NCBI GenBank assembly: GCA_041658405.1
Contig: JBBAAG010000023.1
Coordinates: forward strand, 1-37,970
Source: Elusimicrobiota bacterium
GTDB taxonomy: Bacteria > Elusimicrobiota > UBA5214 > JBBAAG01
Length of the DNA stretch: 37,970 nt
Direction of reading: 5' to 3'
Shown here: piece by piece, positions 25,241 through 32,782 of the stretch
Layout of the letters: each line of letters begins with the position of its first letter
Numbering within the stretch: the first letter of the stretch is position 1
The notes under the pieces: model-generated
The model's input: the letters and a program-made list of their open reading frames with translations, nothing else
Databases searched by the model: none
What the model was told of the DNA's origin: nothing
Position numbers and translations under genes: made by a program

Positions 25241-26692
25241 CTACAGTTTTGCGACAATTCCTTCCGCTGATTCCGCGATAATTCCATGAGACGTCAGGTA
25301 TCGGTAAAGCTCAGGACTCTGTGTTTTAACTTCATAATCGCTAATAACCACAATTTTATACTTACCTTTGTTCTCATCTTTCAATGTCTGTATAAACCAT
25401 AATGCTTCTGTCAATGAACGTATATGAATACCCTTACGGTTACTGTAATACAGTATTTCTGGTTCAGATTTTGTAACAGCCACAATCTTATCCCCAGGTA
25501 CTGTATTATCCGAAGCGATACGCGCAAGTACTAAGTAGCGGTAGTTGCTAAGTTTCAACCTATCATACAACCGTACTGTTGAGAATATACAAGTGTATAC
25601 CACCAAAAACCAGACTAGGCCTTTTCCCCATATCATAGCTGTCTTACCAGCTTTCCATTCCCTCTCTTCAGACTTGGCTAACACACCGGTAACAAACCGT
25701 CCTATAAGCACGCAGGCCGCTGGCATCATCGGTAAATAATAGTATTCGTGATGCATACCTTCTGCCATTGCAATAAAAAGTATGCAGGTAGATAAGAACC
25801 ATATATGCGCTAGATATTGGGTGGAACGTTCACTTTTTTTAAATAATCCCAAAATTAAAAGTATATATCCTGCATGCATATACTGGTATTCAAACAAGTT
25901 ACCGAATGGACTGAACGTTTTTATCCAAAAACGCGGATTGAGCCAGGTATTTATGCTTCCCCATTTATCCTGTTCCGTAAAAGCGTTAAGTATTTTTCCG
26001 TCAGTTGCTATAGGAACGTAGTAATGATAAAACACAGGTAGAGCTAGTGAAAGTAATAATAAAATGTATAACCGCGTATCACGCAGAATTACCCACAATC
26101 CGTCCTTTACACACCAATACCACAACGCCGGTAATAGAATAAATATTGCAGGGATTTTAAGCATAAACGCAATCCCCGCAAAGAGTACCGCCAGAATATA
26201 ATAACCACTTTTTTTATTATTTACCCAATATACGAAGTGATACAAAAAAATGATTGTCATACTCACCATACTCCCATCGGTTTGAAACGCGCGGGAATAT
26301 ATCACAGATACCGGAAGTATGGCGTAGAATATAGATGCCCATAGTGCTGAATCCTCATCCCATACATGTTTTACGAGTTTGTAAAAGAATATAAAACCCG
26401 ATAAAAAAACAAGTAGTGATACCATCCTCCCTAGAAGGTCGGAAAATCCTGTGATTTTGGCAATAACACCAACTGCGAACTCATACAACCCAAATGCATT
26501 GGGGTATGGATATTCAAAATCTACCGATGGAGTGAAAAGGTTAAGAGATTCCATATAATTTCGTGCAACCATTGCGCTTGCAGTTTGACGCCAGGAATGT
26601 TCGTCAAGCAAAGGATTAGTTATCCCCCATAACCGCACCACAAGCGCAAGAATGAATACTACCCAAAACTTTTTTGACATATCAGAACACAT
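25241..26692 (-). CDS. GT39-type membrane glycosyltransferase, downstream of the BtuB-like gene
   Basis: A 483-residue polytopic membrane protein with about ten hydrophobic segments. The first loop has NPLLDEHSWRQTASAMVARN with D30 and E31, the catalytic acidic pair of GT39-like (PMT/ArnT) glycosyltransferases, and the C-terminal tail is soluble. It would transfer a sugar from a polyprenyl-phosphate donor to an envelope acceptor on the outer face of the inner membrane. The first ATG, at 26692, overlaps the end of the BtuB-like gene by 11 bases. A second ATG at 26680 (MSKKFW) lies 1 base past that stop and is an equally good start; neither has a strong ribosome site. Either way it appears co-transcribed with the receptor. 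Confidence 0.85.
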   Translation of the reverse strand: MCSDMSKKFWVVFILALVVRLWGITNPLLDEHSWRQTASAMVARNYMESLNLFTPSVDFEYPYPNAFGLYEFAVGVIAKITGFSDLLGRMVSLLVFLSGFIFFYKLVKHVWDEDSALWASIFYAILPVSVIYSRAFQTDGSMVSMTIIFLYHFVYWVNNKKSGYYILAVLFAGIAFMLKIPAIFILLPALWYWCVKDGLWVILRDTRLYILLLLSLALPVFYHYYVPIATDGKILNAFTEQDKWGSINTWLNPRFWIKTFSPFGNLFEYQYMHAGYILLILGLFKKSERSTQYLAHIWFLSTCILFIAMAEGMHHEYYYLPMMPAACVLIGRFVTGVLAKSEEREWKAGKTAMIWGKGLVWFLVVYTCIFSTVRLYDRLKLSNYRYLVLARIASDNTVPGDKIVAVTKSEPEILYYSNRKGIHIRSLTEALWFIQTLKDENKGKYKIVVISDYEVKTQSPELYRYLTSHGIIAESAEGIVAKL

Positions 26693-28787
26693 ATTTTATG
26701 CCGAACATCGCCATTCTTCCGGGAAGCGGGTAATCCGCGTCATTGATATCACTCCCCAACTGTTCTTTATACTTAGCATCAACAAGGTTGTTTACCGTTA
26801 AATAAAGTTCGAGTTTGTTAAATAACTTCTGTGTCATTATCAAATCTGCAGTTACATACCCGTCAAGGTGTTTAGTATCCATCACTACCGCCGGGTCCGG
26901 AAATGCGGCATATTTTATATAATATCTTACACGATCACCGGTATACCGGGAGTTTAGCGTTACCGTTAATCCCATCGGTGTTGTTGCGGTTACTCCGGCA
27001 TTAAACTTATTCATCGGGGTATCCCCTGCACAGCGTGTTATCGCAACCATTTCGTTAGTAATAGAATTAACAATTTCTCGGTTGGTTTGCGTTGCATCTG
27101 TGTATGTGTAACTTAACGATAATTCCAATATATCAAACAACTCTGCTTTAATCTCAGCTTCCACACCTTGGGATACCAACGCATTAATATTTGACGGTTG
27201 ATACTTCGGGCCATACGCGCCCATAGGACCCGTTGGCGCCCAAACTATCATATCAGTGACCTCGTTACGGAAAAGGTTAAGCCTCGCTATTACGGTATTA
27301 AAAATAGCTTCTACCCCGAAATCACCGCCAACTGAAGATTCAGGTTTTAAGTTTGGATTGCTCCTTGCGCCGGCATCTTCGGGATAGTATAAGTCATTAA
27401 ATGTTGGTGCGCGGTATGCCCGCCCGGCTGACGCACGGAAATTGTAGTTTGCTAATTTGTATAAAAACGCAACCCTTGGGTTCACCTGCTGCCCGTATCC
27501 CGTATTACTATCCCACCTAAACCCGATTGTTGTTGAGAACGGATCAAATATTTGTATCTCATCTTCTACATAGGCAGCTATCGAAGTTGCGTTACTGTTT
27601 TGTTCCACATTTGTTGTAGAAACGGTGGTAAGATTCAATGTTTTTTGGTTAACCGCATACTTTTCATTTCTCACCGTCGCACCGATTACAGGACGGTGGT
27701 TTTTAATTATGAACATATTATACTGCAGGTTCAACCCCGCAATATCCGTATTTGTTATATCCGTACTTTCATAATTATTGGGAAGGAATGAAATAAAATC
27801 ATAGAATGCGTATTTCCGGAGATACTCAAGCATCGCAGTTTCCCAGTACAGTTTTGCAACAAATTCGTGACCTGTATCCATCGCTACTAAACCTGTAAGA
27901 TCTACATGTTCTTTAACATCTTTCTGCCGGTCGTACAGCGCTGAAACCAAGTCATTCCCAAACGTTTTCTGTGTCAATGTCCGTAAGACCGTGGTAGTTG
28001 AAGGTTGTGGCCCGGGTGCGCCAAGTAAGTCCTGGTGGTACCCAAATGAAAAATCTATTTTTAACGGTAAATTCCGGGTTTTGTAAACATACTTCCCGTT
28101 AATATCCGCACCGTAGTAGTCGCTGTTCGGCCGTATTCCTGCAGTACCGGTATAATTTGCTGATAAAAAGTATCCCAACCCTATAGCATCTAGAGTATTA
28201 CTGACGTGCAGACGGTACATCTGTGTATTCCACTCGCCAAGTTCAGTTGTTACCCCGAGTTTCATATTATCTGATGGTTCCTGCGTAATAACATTTATCA
28301 CTCCGCCGATTGAATTCGCACCGTATAACGCAGATGCCGGCCCGCGAAGGATTTCTATACGGCTGATATTATCTACCGGTATCTCCGCAAGGTTAGCTGT
28401 ACCAAGAGACAAAGAGTTTGCCATACGCCCGTCAATAAGTACCAAATTTTGTGTAGTCAATGTCCCGCGGATTGCCGGCTGGCTTACCGCTCCGAGCCCG
28501 CCGTAATTTGTTAGCGCCAACCCCGGAGTTAAACTCAGGATATCATTAATTTTTTTTGCTGCAGGAAGAGATTCTATTAATCTTGAATTAACCACGCTCA
28601 ACGTACCCGGTACTTCCTGCAAAGCGCGGGGTAGCATAGTCGCTGTTATCACCACTGCATTGAGTTCATCCTCAAACTTACCACCAGTATCTTCAGCAGC
28701 AATAATATTTATTTTGAACTGAAATACAACAGTCAATATAGCTAAACCAATTACCGTTAATTTACATCTTTTACTACTAGTTTCCAT
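26682..28787 (-). CDS. btuB: TonB-dependent outer-membrane receptor, probably for cobalamin
   Basis: The 701-residue protein has a signal peptide (about 1-31) and a possible TonB box in LNAVVITATM. The plug domain (about 45-165) contains SLTPGLALTNYGGLG, QNLVLIDGRM, RIEILRGPASALYGANSIGG and VINVITQEP. A 22-strand-type barrel follows and ends in an aromatic terminus (FGIKYVF). This is the BtuB/CirA-type TonB receptor family. Direct placement after a cobalamin riboswitch, and near btuF, btuC, btuD and cobO, makes cobalamin or a related corrinoid the likely substrate. The AGAGGAA ribosome site lies 4 bases upstream of the ATG. Gene symbol is by context; the receptor could take another corrinoid. 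Confidence 0.87.
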   Translation of the reverse strand: METSSKRCKLTVIGLAILTVVFQFKINIIAAEDTGGKFEDELNAVVITATMLPRALQEVPGTLSVVNSRLIESLPAAKKINDILSLTPGLALTNYGGLGAVSQPAIRGTLTTQNLVLIDGRMANSLSLGTANLAEIPVDNISRIEILRGPASALYGANSIGGVINVITQEPSDNMKLGVTTELGEWNTQMYRLHVSNTLDAIGLGYFLSANYTGTAGIRPNSDYYGADINGKYVYKTRNLPLKIDFSFGYHQDLLGAPGPQPSTTTVLRTLTQKTFGNDLVSALYDRQKDVKEHVDLTGLVAMDTGHEFVAKLYWETAMLEYLRKYAFYDFISFLPNNYESTDITNTDIAGLNLQYNMFIIKNHRPVIGATVRNEKYAVNQKTLNLTTVSTTNVEQNSNATSIAAYVEDEIQIFDPFSTTIGFRWDSNTGYGQQVNPRVAFLYKLANYNFRASAGRAYRAPTFNDLYYPEDAGARSNPNLKPESSVGGDFGVEAIFNTVIARLNLFRNEVTDMIVWAPTGPMGAYGPKYQPSNINALVSQGVEAEIKAELFDILELSLSYTYTDATQTNREIVNSITNEMVAITRCAGDTPMNKFNAGVTATTPMGLTVTLNSRYTGDRVRYYIKYAAFPDPAVVMDTKHLDGYVTADLIMTQKLFNKLELYLTVNNLVDAKYKEQLGSDINDADYPLPGRMAMFGIKYVF

Positions 28788-28865
28788 ATATTCCTCTTTA
28801 TCTCTCTCCTCACCCGTCGTAAGGATTTTGTTTTTCTACATACCTCTACTTCAACTCATACTTAC

Positions 28866-29070
28866 CCACCGGGTCGGTCTTCTGACTCATGGGTCGTCCT
28901 ACTCACTGCACCTTCCCGCCTGTACACAATTTGATTGCACTACAAGCAGTGGTTAAATATTACAGTTTTCGTCGCCAATCACAGCGGCGCGGGCCGTCCC
29001 CGATTAATATATCTTCTAGTTCTCACTAACGGGGTTCCCAACTAATTCCCGGTTGGTATTCAGCACATTC
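28866..29070 (-). ncRNA. Cobalamin riboswitch 1 (before the BtuB-like gene)
   Basis: On the minus strand the region carries the B12-box pattern: ACCGGGAATTAGTTGGGAA near 29055, CGGCCCGCGCCGCTGTGA near 28995-28978, CCACTG near 28950, GGGAAGGTGCAGTGA near 28915-28902, and AGTCAGAAGACCGACC near 28888-28873. These are the landmarks of the adenosylcobalamin-type aptamer in the right order. It begins directly after the cobO stop codon (29075), inside an apparent operon. A hairpin, CCTTAC / GTGAGG (28808-28824), follows about 40 bases on, without a T-run, 11 bases before the AGAGGAA ribosome site. That suggests control of translation initiation. I found no clear promoter of its own. Confidence 0.88.
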
Positions 29071-29074
29071 TCAC

Positions 29075-29626
29075 TCAATACTCCACCCCCTTTCTCGATA
29101 ATATACCATTATCGTATGGATGCTTGTGTTTCTTCATTTCAGTTACAAGATCAGCTATACCAAATATTTTCTTGCTTATGGTTGAACCTGTAAGGATTAA
29201 TTCGACCTCATGTGGTTTTGTTTTTATCAGTGTAACAACATCATTTTCACTCACCCATCCGTCACGGATACTAATATTTATTTCATCAAGCACTATGAGG
29301 TCATATTTTTGTGTAAACATTTTTTTTACCTGCGCAATCCCTGCGTAACAACTCGTACGCATTTTTTCAGGGACAATATTTTTATAAAATAATTTACACT
29401 CTTTTGCAAAATAATAGACTTTAACCCCAAGCTTACGCAAAATAGTGTCCTCCCCATATGACCATCTAGCAGGATCCTTATGAAAATGCACTACAGCTAC
29501 TTTCCAACCATATGATATGGAACGTATCACATGCCCCACCGCAGCAGTAGTTTTACCCTTCCCTCCGCCGGTATAGACTTGAATTAAGCCGACCTTCCCC
29601 CTTTTATTTATATTTCTTTTATTCAT
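29075..29626 (-). CDS. cobO: Cob(I)yrinic acid a,c-diamide adenosyltransferase (CobO/BtuR)
   Basis: The 183-residue protein has the N-terminal Lys/Arg-rich tail and P-loop YTGGGKGKTTAAVGHVIRS of the CobA/CobO/BtuR family, then VAVVHFHKDPARWSYGED and LIVLDEINISIRDGW with a Walker B-like acidic pair. The enzyme moves the adenosyl group of ATP to the cobalt of a corrinoid, making adenosylcobalamin, the ligand of the riboswitches on either side. Cytosolic. The ATG at 29626 overlaps the stop of the ABC ATPase gene by 4 bases (ATGA type). It is the last gene of the btuF-btuC-btuD-cobO run, and riboswitch 1 follows its stop directly. Length is normal. Confidence 0.93.
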   Translation of the reverse strand: MNKRNINKRGKVGLIQVYTGGGKGKTTAAVGHVIRSISYGWKVAVVHFHKDPARWSYGEDTILRKLGVKVYYFAKECKLFYKNIVPEKMRTSCYAGIAQVKKMFTQKYDLIVLDEINISIRDGWVSENDVVTLIKTKPHEVELILTGSTISKKIFGIADLVTEMKKHKHPYDNGILSRKGVEY

Positions 29627-30429
29627 AATGTTTTTGGTACCGCAAGCACGTGTTTTGGAACGGTAAAAACTACCGGCTTTTTTGATAATGGGTTCTCACG
29701 GACAACCACAACGGTGTTATATACATGCTCAATAATTTCGTACTTCAAAACCTCAGCCGGAGTTCCTATAATCTCAACCTTTCCTTTGTTAAGCAATACT
29801 ATTGAATCGCAATACTCACTTGCGAGGTTGAGGTCATGAATTACCATCAAAATAGTAACTTTCTTTTCAGAGTTCAATAATTTAACCTTATCCAGGATTT
29901 CTACTTGATGAGAAATATCCAAAAATGTTGTTGGTTCATCAAGTAACAACACCTGCGGTTTCTGCGCTAACGCTTGCGCTAATAACACTCTTTGGCGTTC
30001 ACCACCGGATAATGTGTTCACTTCTCGTTCACGGAGGTTGTGTACGTCAGCAAACTGTAAACTTTGCTCTACAATAACGCGATCTCTTTCACCAGCAGCT
30101 TCCAAACGGCTAAGCCATGGATATCGTCCCATAAGTACAAAATCGTATACCGTATATCCAAACGGGACACTGAACACCTGAGGTAGTACCGCTACAGTTT
30201 TTGCCAGAACAGCTACGGGTATACTGCGAAGATTCTTGTCGTTGAGATAAACATCACCCGACCAAGGAGATAATATTTTTGTCGCTAACCTTACGACCGT
30301 CGTTTTACCCGCGCCGTTCGGTCCGATAATACCTGTAATACTTCCCTCCGGGATTGTAAACGATACGCCATCAATAACTTTTGTACCGTCATATCCTGTA
30401 GTAACACTTGCAAATTTTAATATATCCAC
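29623..30429 (-). CDS. btuD: Cobalamin ABC transporter ATP-binding protein
   Basis: The 268-residue protein is a FecE/BtuD/FhuC-type ABC ATPase: Walker A GPNGAGKTT near residue 38, Q-loop region TVAVLPQVF, signature LSGGERQRV, Walker B QVLLLDEPT, and the switch His in MVIHDLNLAS. The C-terminal tail is short. It powers BtuC-mediated uptake of cobalamin delivered by BtuF. It begins 7 bases after the permease and overlaps cobO by 4 bases. Gene names rest on the B12 context; by sequence alone it could be an iron-siderophore ATPase. Confidence 0.92.
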   Translation of the reverse strand: MDILKFASVTTGYDGTKVIDGVSFTIPEGSITGIIGPNGAGKTTVVRLATKILSPWSGDVYLNDKNLRSIPVAVLAKTVAVLPQVFSVPFGYTVYDFVLMGRYPWLSRLEAAGERDRVIVEQSLQFADVHNLREREVNTLSGGERQRVLLAQALAQKPQVLLLDEPTTFLDISHQVEILDKVKLLNSEKKVTILMVIHDLNLASEYCDSIVLLNKGKVEIIGTPAEVLKYEIIEHVYNTVVVVRENPLSKKPVVFTVPKHVLAVPKTL

Positions 30430-30436
30430 AACTTTA

Positions 30437-31432
30437 TTAAAACCATTCTTTCTTTTGATTTTTCATTAGGTACCACAAGAAGAACACGCCACCTACTACA
30501 CCAGTGATAACTCCTACCGGCAGTTCAAGCGGGACAATTATTGTCCGCGCTAAAGTATCGCATAAAGCTAAAAATATCGCACCGGCAATAAATGTTGAGG
30601 GAATAAGATACAAATGCTTATTCCCCGCCACACGGCGCATTAAATGTGGAATTATCAACCCGACAAACCCTATGACACCCGACATTGCTACGCAAGTGCC
30701 GGTAAGAAATGATGCAAGGATAAAAAACATTTTCTTCGCATTTTCCGCGCTTACCCCTAACTGCACCGCGCGTTCTTCTCCTAATGTTAATAAATCGAGT
30801 TCCCGCGAAAAATATATCAGCACTATTGTTGAAAGTACTACTATTGTCCCACATAACGGTATAAGTTCCGTCCTTGCTGTGGATAAATCTCCCATCAGCC
30901 AGATCAATGTATTCTGCACTTTTTCAGCAGAAACCAGTGCAAGTATAAGCAGTACCAATGATGAGAAAAGATAACTCAGTACCACGCCGCTGAGTATAAG
31001 AGTGGTTACTGAAAACCTTCTCCTCGCAGCTAGGACGTAAACTAACCCTACCGCCAAAAGCGCACCTAGGAATGAACATACGGGCAGTATCCATCCTCCT
31101 AATAATTTATCCAATCCTAGTACTAACGATAATGTTACCCCAAACACTGCTCCCCCTGAAATTCCCAGTGTATACGGTTCCGCCAGGGGATTACGCAATA
31201 TTCCTTGAAATACCCCGCCACTGACTGCTAACCCTGCACCGATAAGCATGCTTAATATTATACGGGGTAATCGTATTTTCCAAATAATAACTTGCGCGGT
31301 TATATCCACAGAGTTACCGAAGATAACATCAATGACATCTTTCACAGTCAAACCGCTGCCTCCAATGAAAATGGAGAAGATAAATGTTAGTCCTAGGAGT
31401 ATTAAGAGCACGAGAAACATGCGTAGTTTCAT
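30437..31432 (-). CDS. btuC: FecCD/BtuC-type ABC permease
   Basis: The 331-residue protein has eight to ten transmembrane helices. It has FecCD-family signatures: IIWKIRLPRIILSMLIGAGL with GGVFQGILRNPLAEPYTLGI near the N-terminal third, then TLGEERAVQLGVS, and GVIGFVGLIIPHLMRRVAG near the C-terminal ATPase-contact region. It forms the membrane channel of a B12 (or siderophore-type) importer with the BtuD-like ATPase and the BtuF-like binding protein. It starts 1 base after btuF ends and is 7 bases before btuD. Length and motifs are normal for the family. Confidence 0.93.
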   Translation of the reverse strand: MKLRMFLVLLILLGLTFIFSIFIGGSGLTVKDVIDVIFGNSVDITAQVIIWKIRLPRIILSMLIGAGLAVSGGVFQGILRNPLAEPYTLGISGGAVFGVTLSLVLGLDKLLGGWILPVCSFLGALLAVGLVYVLAARRRFSVTTLILSGVVLSYLFSSLVLLILALVSAEKVQNTLIWLMGDLSTARTELIPLCGTIVVLSTIVLIYFSRELDLLTLGEERAVQLGVSAENAKKMFFILASFLTGTCVAMSGVIGFVGLIIPHLMRRVAGNKHLYLIPSTFIAGAIFLALCDTLARTIIVPLELPVGVITGVVGGVFFLWYLMKNQKKEWF

Positions 31433-31433
31433 G

Positions 31434-32360
31434 TTATTCCTTTAGTTTACCTTGTCTTATTTTGTTTTCCCTTTTAACTATTTTTTCTTTGTTAACAAAA
31501 ACATCGGGATGAAAATACTTGCCAACTGTTTCCACTCCGGCAACAAACGCTTCAGGTGTTGGCGCACAAACTACCCTCGGATCGTTTATCACATATATCC
31601 TGTTATTCTTTACTGCTTTGAGGGTTTGATATTTTTTCCATTCCTCAAGCTCAGCCTCTGCAACTTTACCCATAGAAACTATCACTATCATCTCAGGATT
31701 TTGCGCAACTGCAGTTTCACGGTTATACCGTTGATATGCTGTATTTAATTTATTAACGTTCTCACCGCCCGCACGGATAATTATTTCGTTGACAAACGAT
31801 TCACTACCCACCGTGATCAATGGATCCGTGCCTAACACCCAGAACACTGTAGGCCTGTTTTTACCTTTTAACCGCATATCATAATTCTCAAGTTTTTTGG
31901 TGTACCCGGCTAACAACTTCCGTGCATACTCTTCTTTACCAGTAAGTTGCGCGATTTTAAGAAAATTTGTGCTTATCTCTTGAAATGACGATTCATTCGG
32001 TAGCTGTGCTACGTTTAGACCAAGTTTTTTTAGTTTATCAACAATTCCGGGATTGTTCCATTCCGCAGCTATAATTATGTCAGGTTTTAGGCTAATAATT
32101 TTTTCGAGGTTTGGTTCTACCCAGGTACCGACCACATTTTTTTTCTTTGCTTCCCGAGGATAATCACAAAAAGCTGTCACACCTATAATTTTATCCTGCG
32201 CGCCAAGCGCATAAATGTTTGCCGTCACTGCCGGAGATAATGACACAATACGTTGCGGTAGCTTTTCGCTATTACTGCCTGATACTAAAACGGAAACGCT
32301 TACCTGTAAACACAACAGTATCAATACGCATGTGCGTACAGTATTTACTTTTTTTCCCAT
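31434..32360 (-). CDS. btuF: Periplasmic cobalamin-binding protein BtuF-like
   Basis: The 308-residue protein has a signal peptide (about 1-30) and a class III periplasmic-binding fold: RIVSLSPAVTANIYALGAQ, the linking segment ITVGSESFVNEIIIRAGGENV, and a C-terminal lobe with VCAPTPEAFVAGVETVGKYF. It matches BtuF/FecB-like binding proteins, which hand cobalamin to BtuC-BtuD. No lipobox is visible, so the protein is probably soluble in the periplasm. It is the first gene of the operon and follows a promoter, cobalamin riboswitch 2 and a terminator-type expression platform. The ATG at 32360 is preceded by GAGGTTAAGGA, a good ribosome site that lies just past the terminator T-run. Confidence 0.9.
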   Translation of the reverse strand: MGKKVNTVRTCVLILLCLQVSVSVLVSGSNSEKLPQRIVSLSPAVTANIYALGAQDKIIGVTAFCDYPREAKKKNVVGTWVEPNLEKIISLKPDIIIAAEWNNPGIVDKLKKLGLNVAQLPNESSFQEISTNFLKIAQLTGKEEYARKLLAGYTKKLENYDMRLKGKNRPTVFWVLGTDPLITVGSESFVNEIIIRAGGENVNKLNTAYQRYNRETAVAQNPEMIVIVSMGKVAEAELEEWKKYQTLKAVKNNRIYVINDPRVVCAPTPEAFVAGVETVGKYFHPDVFVNKEKIVKRENKIRQGKLKE

Positions 32361-32377
32361 AAAAAATCCTTAACCTC

Positions 32378-32473
32378 AAAAAAACGGGTAATGAGATTAA
32401 GGATTAAACACGCGTGTACCGCTTTAATTCCTTTTCATCCTCATCTCATTCCACGAAGAATTCGTTGGATGAT
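32378..32473 (-). terminator. Riboswitch-controlled intrinsic terminator before btuF
   Basis: On the minus strand, AATGAGAT (32450-32443) pairs with ATCTCATT (32397-32390), GGAATTAAA with TTTAATCC inside it, and an ACACGCGTGT palindrome (32417-32408) tips the hairpin. Seven T (32384-32378) follow. Three 6-7 base segments compete: GGATGAT in the 3' part of the aptamer (32519-32513), ATCATCC (32473-32467), and GGATGA in the left arm of the terminator (32440-32435). ATCATCC pairs with either of the other two. This fits an antiterminator / anti-antiterminator switch and so transcriptional control. A further small hairpin, CCACGAAGAATTCGTTGG, lies at 32451-32468. Confidence 0.72.
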
Positions 32474-32487
32474 AGTATGTTAGAGCG

Positions 32488-32685
32488 TATCGTCAGGTAT
32501 TCTGGCTTGCGTATCATCCTACTTACCGTACCTTCCCACAAGTATTACAGTTTTTTGTCTTTACACTGTACCTGCCTGTAGTGGTTGTGATTTCTCACCC
32601 ACGGTTTTCGTCAACGCTTACAGCGGCGGGTCCGCTTACGATTTACACGTAATTCCCAATGCCGATGCTCAGCACTTACATCATA
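32488..32685 (-). ncRNA. Cobalamin riboswitch 2 (before btuF)
   Basis: The minus strand has the conserved cobalamin aptamer landmarks in order: a GTGCTGAGC start near 32676, GCATTGGGAATTACGTGTAAA near 32660-32641 and AGCGGACCCGCCGCTGTAA near 32637-32619, then CCACTACAGGCAGG near 32584, GTGGGAAGGTACGGTAAG near 32540-32523, and AGCCAGAATACCTGACGA near 32505-32488. The B12-box GACCCGCCGCTGTAAG is close to consensus. It heads the btuF-btuC-btuD-cobO operon and would turn it down when adenosylcobalamin is plentiful. The terminator described at 32378-32473 is its likely expression platform. Confidence 0.9.
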
Positions 32686-32722
32686 TAAGTAATATTTATA
32701 AAGAACTTATAACCTCAAAACT

Positions 32723-32751
32723 ATTGTATTCATCAAATTATAGTTTGTCAA
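32723..32751 (-). promoter_or_regulatory. Promoter of the btuF operon
   Basis: On the minus strand, a perfect TTGACA (32751-32746) and TACAAT (32728-32723) are separated by exactly 17 bases. The predicted start near 32716 leaves about 30 bases before the aptamer, a usual length. The stretch 32361-32782 without a gene is thus filled by promoter, riboswitch, terminator and ribosome site. Confidence 0.78.
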
Positions 32752-32782
32752 ACAAAAACTTTATATTCTCTTTTTCTTTATT

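Noticed and set aside
28788..29074. Search for a CRISPR array or tRNA genes in gene-free stretches, including 28788-29074 and 32361-32782.
   Set aside because: No regular direct repeats or tRNA cloverleaf signatures were seen; both stretches are explained by riboswitches and leaders.
29101..29180. An internal promoter for riboswitch 1 within the 3' end of cobO (TATATT near 29106).
   Set aside because: No matching -35 box lies 16-18 bases upstream, so I do not call it.
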